Shown piece by piece: positions 54,742 through 64,000 of a stretch of DNA of 64,000 nt. Source of the DNA: Bryoerythrophyllum caledonicum. Lineage: Eukaryota > Streptophyta > Bryopsida > Pottiales > Pottiaceae. The notes beneath the pieces were generated by a model. The model made no database searches, had not been told where the DNA came from, and saw nothing but the letters and a program-made list of their open reading frames with translations. Numbering within the stretch: the first letter of the stretch is position 1; every line of letters begins with the position of its first letter. Location: the NCBI GenBank assembly GCA_963971425.1, contig OZ020515.1, positions 6,526,291 through 6,590,290 on the forward strand, read 5' to 3'. A program made the position numbers and the translations under genes.

Positions 54742-55206
54742 TTTGTGGTATATATGTTTAGTGGTGTATTTTAAAGGCTTTGTTGTGTTATTAATGACTT
54801 GTTGGTTTGGGGGTAGGTGGATGTTTGTATTTTGTGTGTGAGTTGTGGGTTTATTTATTTTTATAGTAGGTGTAGTTGTTTTCGTCTTTAGTTTATTTTT
54901 TGTCCATGTGTTTTTTGTGGTTGTTTTTGTTTTAGTCGTGTGTGGATGTATATATGATTGGTTGTATTTTACCTTGGTTGTTTTTGTCCGTGTGTATATG
55001 TAACTATTATGTTTAAGACTATTTGTATGTGGGTTTATGTTGGTTTTTAAAGTGGCTTTTAAGTCCTTTTTTTCATATGCGGTGTTATTATATACTTTGT
55101 GGTTTGTACAATTGTTTGTTTTGGTGTTTGTATTAGTATTTGGTATGAAATATGTTTTGGCATTCTTTTTGTGCGAAGTGGGGTGTCTTTTTAATATGTT
55201 CGGCAT

Positions 55207-55251
55207 GGGTCTTGGGTTAGTCTCCATGTCTCCTCCAATTAATATTAGTAG
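55207..55251 (-). other. Upstream 2A-like motif with NPRP (N4)
   Basis: LLILIGGDMETNPRP then MPNILKRHPTS, as in N2; inactive core expected. Confidence 0.75.
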
Positions 55252-55374
55252 TTTGTAGTAGATGGGTTTTTTGTTTTGTTTTAGAATTTTTTGTTTTTGA
55301 ATGTGGCTTTGGTATTTGTGTTTTTTTGATTGTATGTATTTGTTTTTGTGTGTGTGTATGTATATGTATGTGTT

Positions 55375-55415
55375 ATGATTCCCACCGGCCTTTGTTGGAG
55401 ACCGGCGTTCTTCTC
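55375..55415 (+). mobile_element. 41-bp ultra-short LINE insertion (3' hairpin only)
   Basis: N2 lacks this piece at the matching place. It consists of ATGATTCCCACCGG, a short spacer and GGAGACCGGCGTTCTTCTC, which is the 3'-terminal hairpin and tail of the LINE family in plus orientation. It is flanked by TGTATGTGTT (55365-55374) and TGTATGTATT (55416-55425), a 10-bp duplication with one mismatch. It is best explained as an extremely 5'-truncated retrotransposition product. The frame of ORF2 stays open through it. Confidence 0.75.
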
Positions 55416-55449
55416 TGTATGTATTACATTGATGGTGTGTTGTTGTCTT

Positions 55450-55720
55450 TGTGTGTGTATATGTTTTTTTATTTGTTTTTATATTAGTATTTATTCGTAT
55501 GTTCATATTAGTATATGCCTTGGTTTTTGTCTCGTTGTTTGTATCAGTATCCTTGTTAGTATTCGTGTTATAATTTGTACTAGTATACGTACCAATATTG
55601 ATATTAGTATTTGTATTAGTGTAAGTATTAGTATTTGTATTAGTATATGCAATAGTATACATATCTATATACATACCATTATACATATATTTATACATAT
55701 ACATACCAGTATACGGAAAA
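55450..55720 (-). repeat. 12-bp Thr/Asn/Tyr array, second array of N4
   Basis: In-frame units encode NTNTYTNTNT and YTGMYMYK-type text; position equals the second array of N2 and N5. Confidence 0.6.
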
Positions 55721-56034
55721 AATATATTGATATTTATTTCAATCAGATTCGTATATATTCTTACTATCATTAGAATTTCTATTTTTAGTAATTCTATCTT
55801 TGGCGCCTTCGGCGCCCATCCTGCCGGCGAGACATGAATCCCCCCTTCTAATTTTATTATTCTACATAATCTCAACAAATTTTCACTCTTTAATCGCAAA
55901 CTCTTCTCATCTTTATATATATCAAATTTAATATTACTAGTAACTTTCCTTTTATCCCTGTAATTTATTTTCCAATTCGTATTTTTGGTCTTTACTATTT
56001 TATTATTACTACCTTTTCAATTTATTTTTACTCT

Positions 56035-56515
56035 GAAAATTTTATTTCTTATTACAAGTTTGGTTAATTTTCCATCCCTGATTTTTGAATTTCTTAAGAT
56101 GCATATTATATTTTTAGTACTACTGTTTATAGCTATGTTCTTCCTATTTGTATTCTTATTATAATTAATTCCCATTACTAATTTGGTGAATTTTCCGACC
56201 CTTATATTTGAATTTCTTTGGAAGCATATTCTATTTTTAGTACTGCTGTTTATAACTACGTTCTTCATATTTGTATTCTTATTATATTTAATTCTCATTA
56301 CTAATTTTGTTAATTCTCCATCTCCTATTTTGAATTCCCTTATGAAGCATATTCTATTTTTAGTTCTGTTGTCTGTTGCTATATTCTTAATATTTGGATT
56401 CTTATGATAATTATTTCTCGTTGTTATTTTGGTTAATTTTCCATCCCTTATTTTGGAATTTCTTAGGAAGCATATTCTATTTTTAGTACTGTTGTTTATT
56501 GTTATGATCTTATTA
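56035..56515 (-). repeat. 123-bp repeat, four units, basic 41-aa repeat (N4)
   Basis: Units recognised by TTTTCCATCCCT(G/T)ATTTT(T/G)GAA on the plus strand; they encode KNRICFLRNSKIRDGKLTK and relatives. N2 has nine. Confidence 0.75.
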
Positions 56516-57539
56516 TTTGTTTTCTTATGATCATGGTTTTCTACTTTACCCTTCATTTTCTTCTTACATATCCCCTCCATTTTTGTTATTTTATTTTTAA
56601 TATTACTTGCTCTAATTGAAACCTTTGAAATTTTATAAATATCTATCTTCTTCCTATTTAATTTATTATATCTCTTTTTACTCTCCTTGATTTTCCTATT
56701 TCTAGCCATTTTAATATTCCTTGTCTTTTGATGGTTTTTGGGTTTAGAATCCCTTCTACCCTTATTTATCTTTATTACAAAATTTCCATTATTGGTTTCA
56801 TTATTATTGTTTCCTTTTTTGTTATATGTAGTTATGATACTTATTTTCTCTTTCCTTTTATTATTTATTCTAATTCCATCTCTTTTCTTATTCCTTATAT
56901 TTTTTATTTTGGTTTTGATACTTTCGTTTTTTGTTTGTATATTTAGTCTATTCCTTTGATTAATTTTACCCTTTTCATTTATTTTTTTGTTTGTTTTTAT
57001 TTTATTACCTTTTCTTATTTTTGTTTTATTTACTTTCTTTGTTTTATTTCCTTTCTTTAGTTTTATTTTATTTCCTTTGTTAGTTATATCTTCTCTTGTA
57101 GTTTTCCTTTGTTTTTCAATATTCTTCTTAGTATTTATTTGTTTTGAATCATTTCTAATCATTGTTTTCCATATGTATTTCATGTAAGTTCTGTATATAT
57201 TGGTATTCATATTTAGTACTAGTATTTTGGGTTTTTTGTTTTGTTTTAGAGTTTTTTGTATGTGGCTTAGGTTTTTTATTTTTTGTTTATTCGGTACTAT
57301 GTATTCGTCTTTGTATGTGTGTATGTATGTGTTTTCTTGATGGTGTGGTTGTTTTTGCATATATGTGTGTATATGTAGTTGTGTTTGATTTAATGTTAGT
57401 GTTCATACTTTGTGTTAGTATTTTGTAGTATGTGGGTTTTTTGTCTAGTTTTAGGATTTTTTGTTTTTGTGTGTGGCTTTGATATTTTATTTGTTGTTTA
57501 TTTGATTGTATGTATTCGTCTTTGCGTGTGTGTATGTTT

Positions 57540-57890
57540 TTTTGACGGTGTGTGTTTGTTTTTATATTAGTATTCACACATACATTTGTGTTAGTATGTG
57601 CCTTAATATTTATCTTGGTATTTGTGCCACTATTCGTATTAGTATTTATGTTAGTATTTGGTCCAGTATTTGTACCAGTATTTGTATTTGTATTTGTATT
57701 GTTTTTTTTCAAGTTTGTATTATTATTGTTATCAGTGTATGTTTCGGTATTCCTGTACGTACAATTATACGTATCCATATACTTTCCAGTGTACATACCA
57801 GTCTCTGTATAAATACACATATCAGCGTATGTATCAGTATTTGTGCTAGTAGCGGCGTATGTACTTGTATTTGTATTCGTATTTGTACCA
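57540..57890 (-). repeat. 12-bp Thr/Asn array, first array of N4
   Basis: Encodes TNTNTNTGTNTGPNTNINTN-type text near the ORF2 start; diverged from the N2 array. Confidence 0.6.
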
Positions 57891-58200
57891 TATTTTTGTG
57901 TTAACTTAATTTTTTTGTGTGATTTACGATGTTTTCTTATGTTTATTGTACTATATGGGGTATAGTAGTTTTTTGTATAGTTTTAAGTATAGTCTTTGAG
58001 GTATTCGGTATAGTATTTGTATTGAATGTGGTATTGAATACAATGATTTTTTTTTGTATAGTAGATATGTATTTTGTATTTTGTATTGGTATACTTGCAT
58101 ATTACTATTTTTTTGGAGTATTGCTCAAATACTATACGTCCTATACTATGGGTATTTACTATACGGTTTCTATGTAGTGGTATGTAGTCTTTGTTCCTAA

Positions 58201-59832
58201 CTAGTTTGGCCTTCCATCTTCAAGCATTGGGGTGGACATAGTGCTTGCCATGGCTTGTAGTGTGGCAAGGGCGGCCTTCATGGAGTCTTGCACGCTTGCC
58301 ATTTGTTTCTTCAACTCCTCACTCTTCATATCGGCGTATTCTTTGTTCTCCTCCCGAATTTTCTTGTTATTTTCTTCCAATATTGCCACTAGTTCTTCCT
58401 TGGTCACATTGTTGGTCTTGTCTTGTGTTTGGAAGGTGGTCATGGTGTTGACAATGGCCGTGTTGATGTCATCAAATCCAAAGGATTTGATTTCTTCCAT
58501 GGTGGGAGGGGTGTCTCCTTCCAAGCTACGCCGGTGAGGTGCAAAATCCACATAGTTACCTCCAATGATGTGGGTTTTCCCCACAAAGGTCCTATACACA
58601 ATAGGGTTAGCACATAAAATATTGGCATTGCCATTATGGCTAGTGCCGTTATCCTTGTGGAACCATATGGAGCGGACATTTGCACCACCCATAACTTTGT
58701 AAATTTCGTGGGTGGTGTGCACTACATCCAAGTGAATGGGGAGGGGAGATAAAGTTAAGGTTAGTGCATCTTTCTTAGCTTTGGTTTCGAGTTTATCTTT
58801 TGGCCCATTGACTTCGAGCACTTGTCTTGTTTCCAAAACTTCATGTTGTGCGGTCGCTTGGTGGAGGAGGATTTTCTTCACTTGCTTGGGGGTGGTGGTG
58901 ATGAGGAAGGCATGGGAGTCCTCATATTTCTTTTGTACTCCCGTTAGCTCGAATTCGAAGCCTCGGCGGAAACTATCTTCGAGCACTTCCTTGAAGAGTG
59001 CTTGGGCCGTGATATCCTTCAATGCATCACTTTTGACTTTCACGGAGAGGTTAGCATCTTTAGAAATGCCTTGGTAGGCCTTGCAAACTTTGCCAACAAC
59101 TAGTTCTTCCTCAATTTTAAGAATAAAGGGTCTAATGCCTTTTAGTAACATCAACCCATCAACTTCGGGTTTGAGCAAGTGTAACTTAATGCTTCCCGCC
59201 CATACCCCCTTAATCTTCCCTTGTTTGATGCTTAAACATTGAATAGCTATAGGGTCAATTAATTGTTTGCCAAGAGAAATGTTCATCATTTTTAACCTTG
59301 CAATGACCATCTCCTTTACCTCATCATGCATAATAGGGATTTTTGGGATTTCAAAGTGAATTCCCACATGAAAGTCTAGTGACATACCAGAATTCTCGTT
59401 TGTGGGAATGTCGAAAGGAATTTGGGTGAGGTTGTAGTGTTGTCCAACCTCCCCTTTCCTTGACATTGGGTATAGCACTTGTGGGATTCGGGGGAATGCT
59501 ACCCTTGCAATGCTCACTTCCTTGGCCTCCTCCGGTTTTAGCCCTCTAGTAATCATGTCTTCCACCGTTTCGCCGCTAAATAAAGGTTCAGCTCCCTCTT
59601 CAATTGCCATTGCTTCCATAGCTTGGAAGCCCATCCAAAATTTGAACGAGCATAGTTCCGGTGTGGAAATTATCTTACCTTCTTGCCTCGGGGATGTCTT
59701 GCTTTTCTTGCTGCTCCCACCTTCCTTGTCCATCCTTCTTGTTGTTTTCGCGGTTGGGGTTGTTCCGAAGTTGTCCTCCATGTCCTCTATCTCCATGTGG
59801 GTGCTGGAGCTTTTCCTAGTGTTGCCCGTCAT
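58201..59832 (-). CDS. ORF1 protein of N4 (543 aa), open
   Basis: It starts at ATG 59832 (MTGNTRKSS), aligned with the N1 and N2 starts. The frame is open further upstream but only from a TTG codon, so that part is treated as leader. Basic Ser/Lys-rich N-terminus, then core FKFWMGFQAMEAMAIEEGAE. The RRM-like segment is ALTLTLSPLPIHLD with IWFHKDNGTSHNG and GGNYVDFAPH. A coiled coil follows (ILEENNKKIREENKEYADMK). No stop inside, although ORF2 of the same element is broken. It is clearly diverged from the N2 ORF1, even though the ORF2 regions of N2 and N4 are nearly the same. It ends GRPN-TAG, without the Met found before the stop in the other copies. Confidence 0.8.
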   Translation of the reverse strand: MTGNTRKSSSTHMEIEDMEDNFGTTPTAKTTRRMDKEGGSSKKSKTSPRQEGKIISTPELCSFKFWMGFQAMEAMAIEEGAEPLFSGETVEDMITRGLKPEEAKEVSIARVAFPRIPQVLYPMSRKGEVGQHYNLTQIPFDIPTNENSGMSLDFHVGIHFEIPKIPIMHDEVKEMVIARLKMMNISLGKQLIDPIAIQCLSIKQGKIKGVWAGSIKLHLLKPEVDGLMLLKGIRPFILKIEEELVVGKVCKAYQGISKDANLSVKVKSDALKDITAQALFKEVLEDSFRRGFEFELTGVQKKYEDSHAFLITTTPKQVKKILLHQATAQHEVLETRQVLEVNGPKDKLETKAKKDALTLTLSPLPIHLDVVHTTHEIYKVMGGANVRSIWFHKDNGTSHNGNANILCANPIVYRTFVGKTHIIGGNYVDFAPHRRSLEGDTPPTMEEIKSFGFDDINTAIVNTMTTFQTQDKTNNVTKEELVAILEENNKKIREENKEYADMKSEELKKQMASVQDSMKAALATLQAMASTMSTPMLEDGRPN

Positions 59833-62199
59833 TGGTTTGTCTAGGATAAAGTTATGGGAGGGGGAAACGTTTCTATGGGAGGGGGGGAGGTCATTGCGTG
59901 AGAGAGGGGGGTCTTTGTGGGTGGTAGGGGGGTCTCTTTTGAGGGGGGGTAGGTCGCTATGGATATATGGTAGGTCGTTGGGGTTAAGTAGGGGGTCGTT
60001 AATGTCTATGAGGAGGTTGCTACCGGAATTAGGTGGGCCGCTAGTGCGAATTTGTGGGTCGCTGGTGGAGCTTGGCAGGTCGCGGCCTTCGCTTGCAGGG
60101 TCGCTGGGAAGGTCTGGGTTGGGAGCAGGGGGGGTCGCTACCGCAGTCGGGTGTATGTCGGAGTCGGAGGAGGAGGGGGTCACGACTACAACCAGGTGCA
60201 GTCTGCAGGCAGAGGGCGAGGGTTCACTCGAGCAGGCAAGGGCGGGGGCTCTTGGCTCGTGACAGGGGTTCTGTCTGTATAGACAGGCTTCTACGCGAGG
60301 TACGAAGACACAATCTGAGGTTACTGCGAGGGTTTTTGTTTCGCGGCCTGGAAGGTATTTGCGGGTTATTTTCGGGGATGTTCTGGGAGGCAGGGTTGGG
60401 GTTTTGAAGCTGAGGGTTTGAGGGAGGTGGGGGTACCAACAAGTTTGGGTGGGGTGAGTTTTGAGAGAAGAGTGTTGAGCGGTGGTGATACGGGGCAGGG
60501 GGGAGCTACGATTCGAGAGGGGAGGGATGTCTGTGATCTGAAGAGTTTGTGTTCGATAGAGGGAGGGATAGTCCGGGCTGTTGGTGAGGTGTGTGTGGAT
60601 AGGGGAGTACTGGGTGAGAGTGGGGCGATGGGATGTTGAGCTGTGGTCAGGAGTAGGGAGAGTGTCGAGGATCTGGGGAGTTCGAATGAGGGAGACGGAG
60701 GGACAATCAGGGCGGGTGATGGGATCTATGTGGATAGGGGGGGATTGAGCAACAATGAAGTGGGGGAAGGGTGGGCTGTAATCAGGGGGGATTTGGTCGC
60801 CGAAACTGAAGTGCTTGTTGGAAAGGCAGAGAGAGGGTGGTACGCTGGGGTTTCTAGGGATTATGGGGAGTGGGGAAGCTGCAGAGCTAATGTCCGTGTT
60901 CGATCGGCAGGGAGTAGGTGGGACTGTGGTCTGATTGGGAGGGGGTCGGATGGAAGGAGCAAGCAGACCAAGCGCGCACGAAGACAAGAACAAGGATATA
61001 TCAGGTGAGTACCAACGCAAAACATCTTTTTTTTTTCACACCCTCACGCACCAGATCCCACCTCTCTCCCCCAGATCTCACCATCTGGGGGAGATGTTCT
61101 GACTGCTGGTCCTTTGTCTTGGAACATCTCCAAGTTGCTCGGTTTTGTTGCTGATGCACTGTAGGGTTGTTCTTTTGGCGCATGTTGTTTGTGGGTGCGT
61201 GAGAGGTGGCTCCAATGTGCGAGGTTGCTGAATCTGCACAAGTAGATCTAGATCTGGAAATATTTGCGAGCGCTTCCGCGTGTAAGTGGGTTTAGTGTTT
61301 TCTAGGGTTAGGTTTTTAGTGCTGATCTGTGCATGTGTGGTGTATTGGTGGAGTTTTGGTGTTCTATAGCTAATGTGTGTAGATGCAGTGAGATCTAATG
61401 TGCTTCTGTATACCAAAATTTCTACTACAGAAAATAAATGGAAAAGGGAAGAAATAGCCTGATTTGATGTGTTGTGGTTGTATCGAGGCAAATTTGAATG
61501 TTGTATTGTGCTGAGCTTCACTCCAGATGTTTTCTTGTGGCGTTGTTCTCCAGATCTGGTGCATAAGATTCTTGAGCGAGTGATGTTAGGTCTGATTCGT
61601 AAGGTGTGTGTTTTCCTATAAGGCCATGGTAACAATATGGAACTAACAATAACAAAGGAATGAAAGAAAAGAAAGATGTAAGGTAGGTAAGAGATAGCCT
61701 GTGAGTGTTGACGCAGATCTGGCTTCCAGGGAGTGGTTGAATGCTTCTGTCCTAGTAACGGCGCTGTCTCCTTGTGTTGTTCAATCTCTTGGTATGATGG
61801 GATCGTGGATCGAGGAGGATCAAGGACTAAGTGGTGGGCGCAGATCGCGACCTACTACACTCAATCTGGGCAGATCTAGAGTTGTGGAGGGTCAATGAAT
61901 CCTAATCTTTGCAACAACACTAGTTTCCCACGCTTCAGATTAAACTTGCAAAGATCACTCTCAAAAACTTGTCCAACACCTCTAAAAATTCCAGATCGAG
62001 TGTTCTGAGGTCTTCCAACAACTATGATCTACCTCTCAAGCCACACCAGCACCTAGATCTTGAACAATGTGGGCTCACAGTAAGGCCAGCAACCTCTTAC
62101 TGCACAAACTCCAAGATTTTCTAGACTAAGTCCTTGTGCCCCCCCTCACCACGAAATACGGAGCTCACTCTCTCCTAAACATCTCACATCCGTACAATT
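59833..62199 (-). other. 5' leader of N4
   Basis: In element direction: AATTGTACGGATGTGAG start, GAGCTCCGTA box (62157-62166), ACACGCGGAAGCGC box (61270-61285), CAGATCTAGATC, then a pyrimidine-rich tract (G-rich as printed, about 60350-61000) and GCGACC-type repeats (about 59880-60130). No conserved protein. Confidence 0.7.
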
Positions 62200-62211
62200 G
62201 TCACGGCGGAC
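62200..62211 (+). repeat. Target site duplication of N4, right copy (GTCACGGCGGAC)
   Basis: Pairs with 32739-32750; this copy has the ancestral base by comparison with N1. Confidence 0.85.
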
Positions 62212-63797
62212 ATCTTTTGTACTAGTGAGAACATTGTAGCTTGGATGTCTTCCATGTGGTGCTTGAGTTCTTCGTGCTTCATGTCGGTGTAGTCCTTGTT
62301 TGTTTGGATCACCTTCTTGTTATTGTCTTCAATCATCTTTGCCACTTCCTTCGTGGTGCAATGAGAGGGTGATGATGGAGGAACTTGAATGTTAAATGTG
62401 GTGATTGTGTTGATGAGGGCGGTGTTGATGTCGTCAAAGCCAAAGTCCTTGATGGCATCGGTGGTAGGTGGGTGTAGCCCTTCCAAGCTCCTTGAGTGTG
62501 GTGAGAAGTCCACATAACTTCCTTTTATCACGTGAATTTTCTTCACAAAGGTTCTATACACAATGGGGTTAGCACAAAGCACATTGCAACTTCCATTGTA
62601 GTGAGTGTCTCTCTCTCTATGAAACCAAATTTCTCTCACATTGAGGGCTCCCATAATCTTATATATTTCTTGTGAGGTGTCCAATGTGTTCAAAGTGATA
62701 GGGAGAGAGGAGAGAGTAAGGGTTAGAGCTTCTTTCTTTGCCTTTGTCTCGGTGATTCCATTTGGTCCTTTGGTGTCCATCACTTGTCTTGGGAGTATGA
62801 CTTCGTTTTGTACTATGATGCGGTTGGTGACCATGTTCTTTACTTGTGTTGGTGTTGAGGCTATGATGAATGCCCATGATTCACCATACACCTTTTGCAC
62901 ATCGGTTATCTCATAGTCATGCCCTTGTGCAAAGCTATGTCCAAGAATTTCTTCAAACACCATTTGAGCTGAAATTGCCACTAAACACTCACTTTTCACT
63001 TTCACGGAGAGGTTAGAACTTTTGGAGAGATTGTTAAAAGTCTTGCAAACTTTGCCAACAACATCTTGACCATCAATATTTAAGATGAACAATCTAAGTC
63101 CTTTGAGCAATGCAATTCCATCATATTCGGGTTTGAGGAGGTGTACCTTAAAGCTTCCCGCCCATACTCCTTTTGTTTTCCCTTGTTTGATGCTAAGGCA
63201 TGATATGTATAGGGGGTCGTAGACCCTGGTGCCAAGCATGATGTTCATTTTCTCCAATCTTTTAACGATCATATCCTTAGCCGTCTCATACATGATAGGT
63301 GTGTTAGGAATTTCAAAATGTACCGCAATATGAAAGTCAAGGGACAAACCTGTGGATTCGTGTGTTTTAACTTCGCAAGGAAGTTGTGTGATGTTGTAAT
63401 GTTGCTTGGCAACACCTTTCCTTACCTCCATAGGGTATAGGAGTTGTGGGATTCGAGGGAAGGCCACCTGTGCTCCATGGGCCTCTTTGGCTTCTTCTTC
63501 TTTGAGTCCTCTAGTTATCATGTCCATCACCGTTTCGCCGCTAAAGAGTTCTTCAGCTCCTTCTTCCATTGCAAGTGCTTCCATGGCCTGAAATCCCATC
63601 CAAAACTTGTAAGTAGAAAAAGCGGGTTTAGTGGACTTACCTTCATTGGTGTTGGATCTTTTGCTTCTCTTGCTACTGCTAGTTTCAACACCTTTGTCTC
63701 TTGGTGTCTTTGATTTTGTGGTAAAATTGAGGCTTTCGTCGGTTTGGTCCACCATCTCTAAGTCTATGGATAGATTCTTCCTTGCGGTTCCTGTCAT
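62200..63797 (-). pseudogene. ORF1 of N2, interrupted by N4 near its 3' end
   Basis: It starts at ATG 63797 (MTGTARKNLS) and reads without error through the core (KFWMGFQAMEALAMEEGAEE), the RRM-like segment (LTLTLSSLPITLN, IWFHRERDTHYNG) and most of the coiled coil (IEDNNKKVIQTNKDYTDMKH). At SAVT the N4 insertion begins and adds a false end (IVRM). The true last residues lie across N4 at 32750-32690. Without N4 this ORF1 would be whole. It is most like N1 ORF1, and it shows the base that N1 gained by mutation. Confidence 0.88.
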
Positions 63798-64000
63798 GTT
63801 AGTTTTGCTACTTTCTAATACTACTAATGTAGTTAATTTGTGGTGGTATATTAATGTTAGCTTAGATTAAGGGATAGAAAAAGAGGAGGTTTTATGGTGA
63901 GAGGGGAGGATTATACTAAGAGATAGGGGGTTTGAGAAGGATGGAAGGAATGAACTAAGAGTACCGTATTTTTCGCGGATGAGGAGGTATTTCCTGTGGA
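63798..64000 (-). other. Leader of N2, cut by the window edge
   Basis: Upstream of ORF1 in element direction it shares the short block TTAGAAAG(A/T)AG and ACTAACATG with N1. The 5' end of N2 should be 2-2.8 kb further right. Confidence 0.7.

Larger units (their letters stand above)
49054..57820 (-). pseudogene. ORF2 of N4, multiply broken
   Basis: Same domain order as N5. Breaks, in element order: a frame change at about 57290-57360; TGA at 56017-56019 (Arg in N5); TAA at 54502-54504 (Gln in N2); a one-base deletion near 51535 (GVPKC then frameshift, the next frame resuming at CATGCPNKSK); TGA at 49967-49969 where N3 and N5 have Trp; then the N5 insertion. Catalytic motifs remain readable (TWNASS, CGDFNRD, SDHSPVQ, YVDFKNAFGS, YADD, YYTDGSF). 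From about 52270 to 49970 the protein resembles N3 (MMDLGYPKD, SNIEFELNQ-type differences), while the flanks match N2, so this copy is a mosaic. Confidence 0.85.
49054..62199 (-). mobile_element. LINE N4, main segment (N4 total about 14.8 kb)
   Basis: With the 3' segment (32751-34390) this makes a full-length element inserted in N2. It has a 12-bp target duplication (one mismatch) and begins AATTGTACGGATGTGAG at its 5' end, with GAGCTCCGTA 33 nt in. Contents in element order: leader, ORF1, ORF2 with several breaks. N5 is inserted in RNase H. A 41-bp insertion with its own duplication sits at 55375-55415. Confidence 0.9.

Noticed and set aside
5488-64000. LTR retrotransposon or endogenous virus
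   Set aside because: No long terminal repeats, gag, protease or integrase. APE, RT and RNase H with 12-bp duplications and 3' hairpin ends identify non-LTR elements.
1-64000. Bacterial or phage origin
   Set aside because: No operons or ribosome binding sites; LINEs, MITEs and a Harbinger transposase are eukaryotic.

Overview
This is eukaryotic, repeat-rich nuclear DNA. A land plant with a large genome is the likeliest source: the broken PIF/Harbinger transposase near the left end looks plant-type, and no host gene, rRNA or tRNA was found. The species cannot be named from the sequence. About 58.5 of the 64 kb is one family of very long non-LTR retrotransposons (LINEs) inserted into one another.

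Left flank (1-5487): a broken gene fragment (2-454), a 120-bp tandem repeat (521-1057), a PIF/Harbinger transposase pseudogene on the minus strand (2360-3751, one in-frame stop), and a MITE with TTAA target duplications and CCCCTAAAG inverted ends (4557-5483). A second, related MITE (13365-14513) sits inside a LINE, and its empty site is present elsewhere in the window.

LINE nest (5488-64000), named by nesting depth. N1 (+) runs from about 5488 to 10673, where N2 (-) interrupts it. N2 is split into 10674-15738, 25645-32750 and 62200-64000; its 5' end lies beyond the right edge. Two elements sit in N2: N3 (+, 15739-25644, 12-bp duplication TAGTTCTTTGCA) and N4 (-, 32751-62199, 12-bp duplication with one mismatch). 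N4 is itself split by N5 (+, 34391-49053, 12-bp duplication TGCCATATCCAG). N4 and N5 are about 14.7 kb each once insertions are removed.

Element plan, 5' to 3': a 2-2.8 kb leader with a pyrimidine-rich tract and GCGACC repeats; ORF1 (about 540 aa, a conserved core with an RRM-like segment and a C-terminal coiled coil); then ORF2 in the -1 frame. ORF2 has a low-complexity Thr/Asn/Tyr N-terminus, a Lys/Asn-rich 41-aa repeat array, a dead 2A-like motif (NPRP), an intact 2A motif (GGDIETNPGP), an APE-type endonuclease, reverse transcriptase with YADD, RNase H, a CCHC-type zinc knuckle and a C-terminal PD-(D/E)XK-like domain. The 3' UTR ends in a hairpin and a short (TTC)n tail. Two endonucleases plus RNase H recall the Dualen/RandI elements of green algae. 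The intact 2A motif, kept in all four readable copies, predicts that ribosome skipping separates the N-terminal region from the enzyme part. N5 has both ORFs open and is the best candidate for a complete copy. N3 lost ORF1 by an internal deletion but keeps an open ORF2. N1, N2 and N4 are broken.
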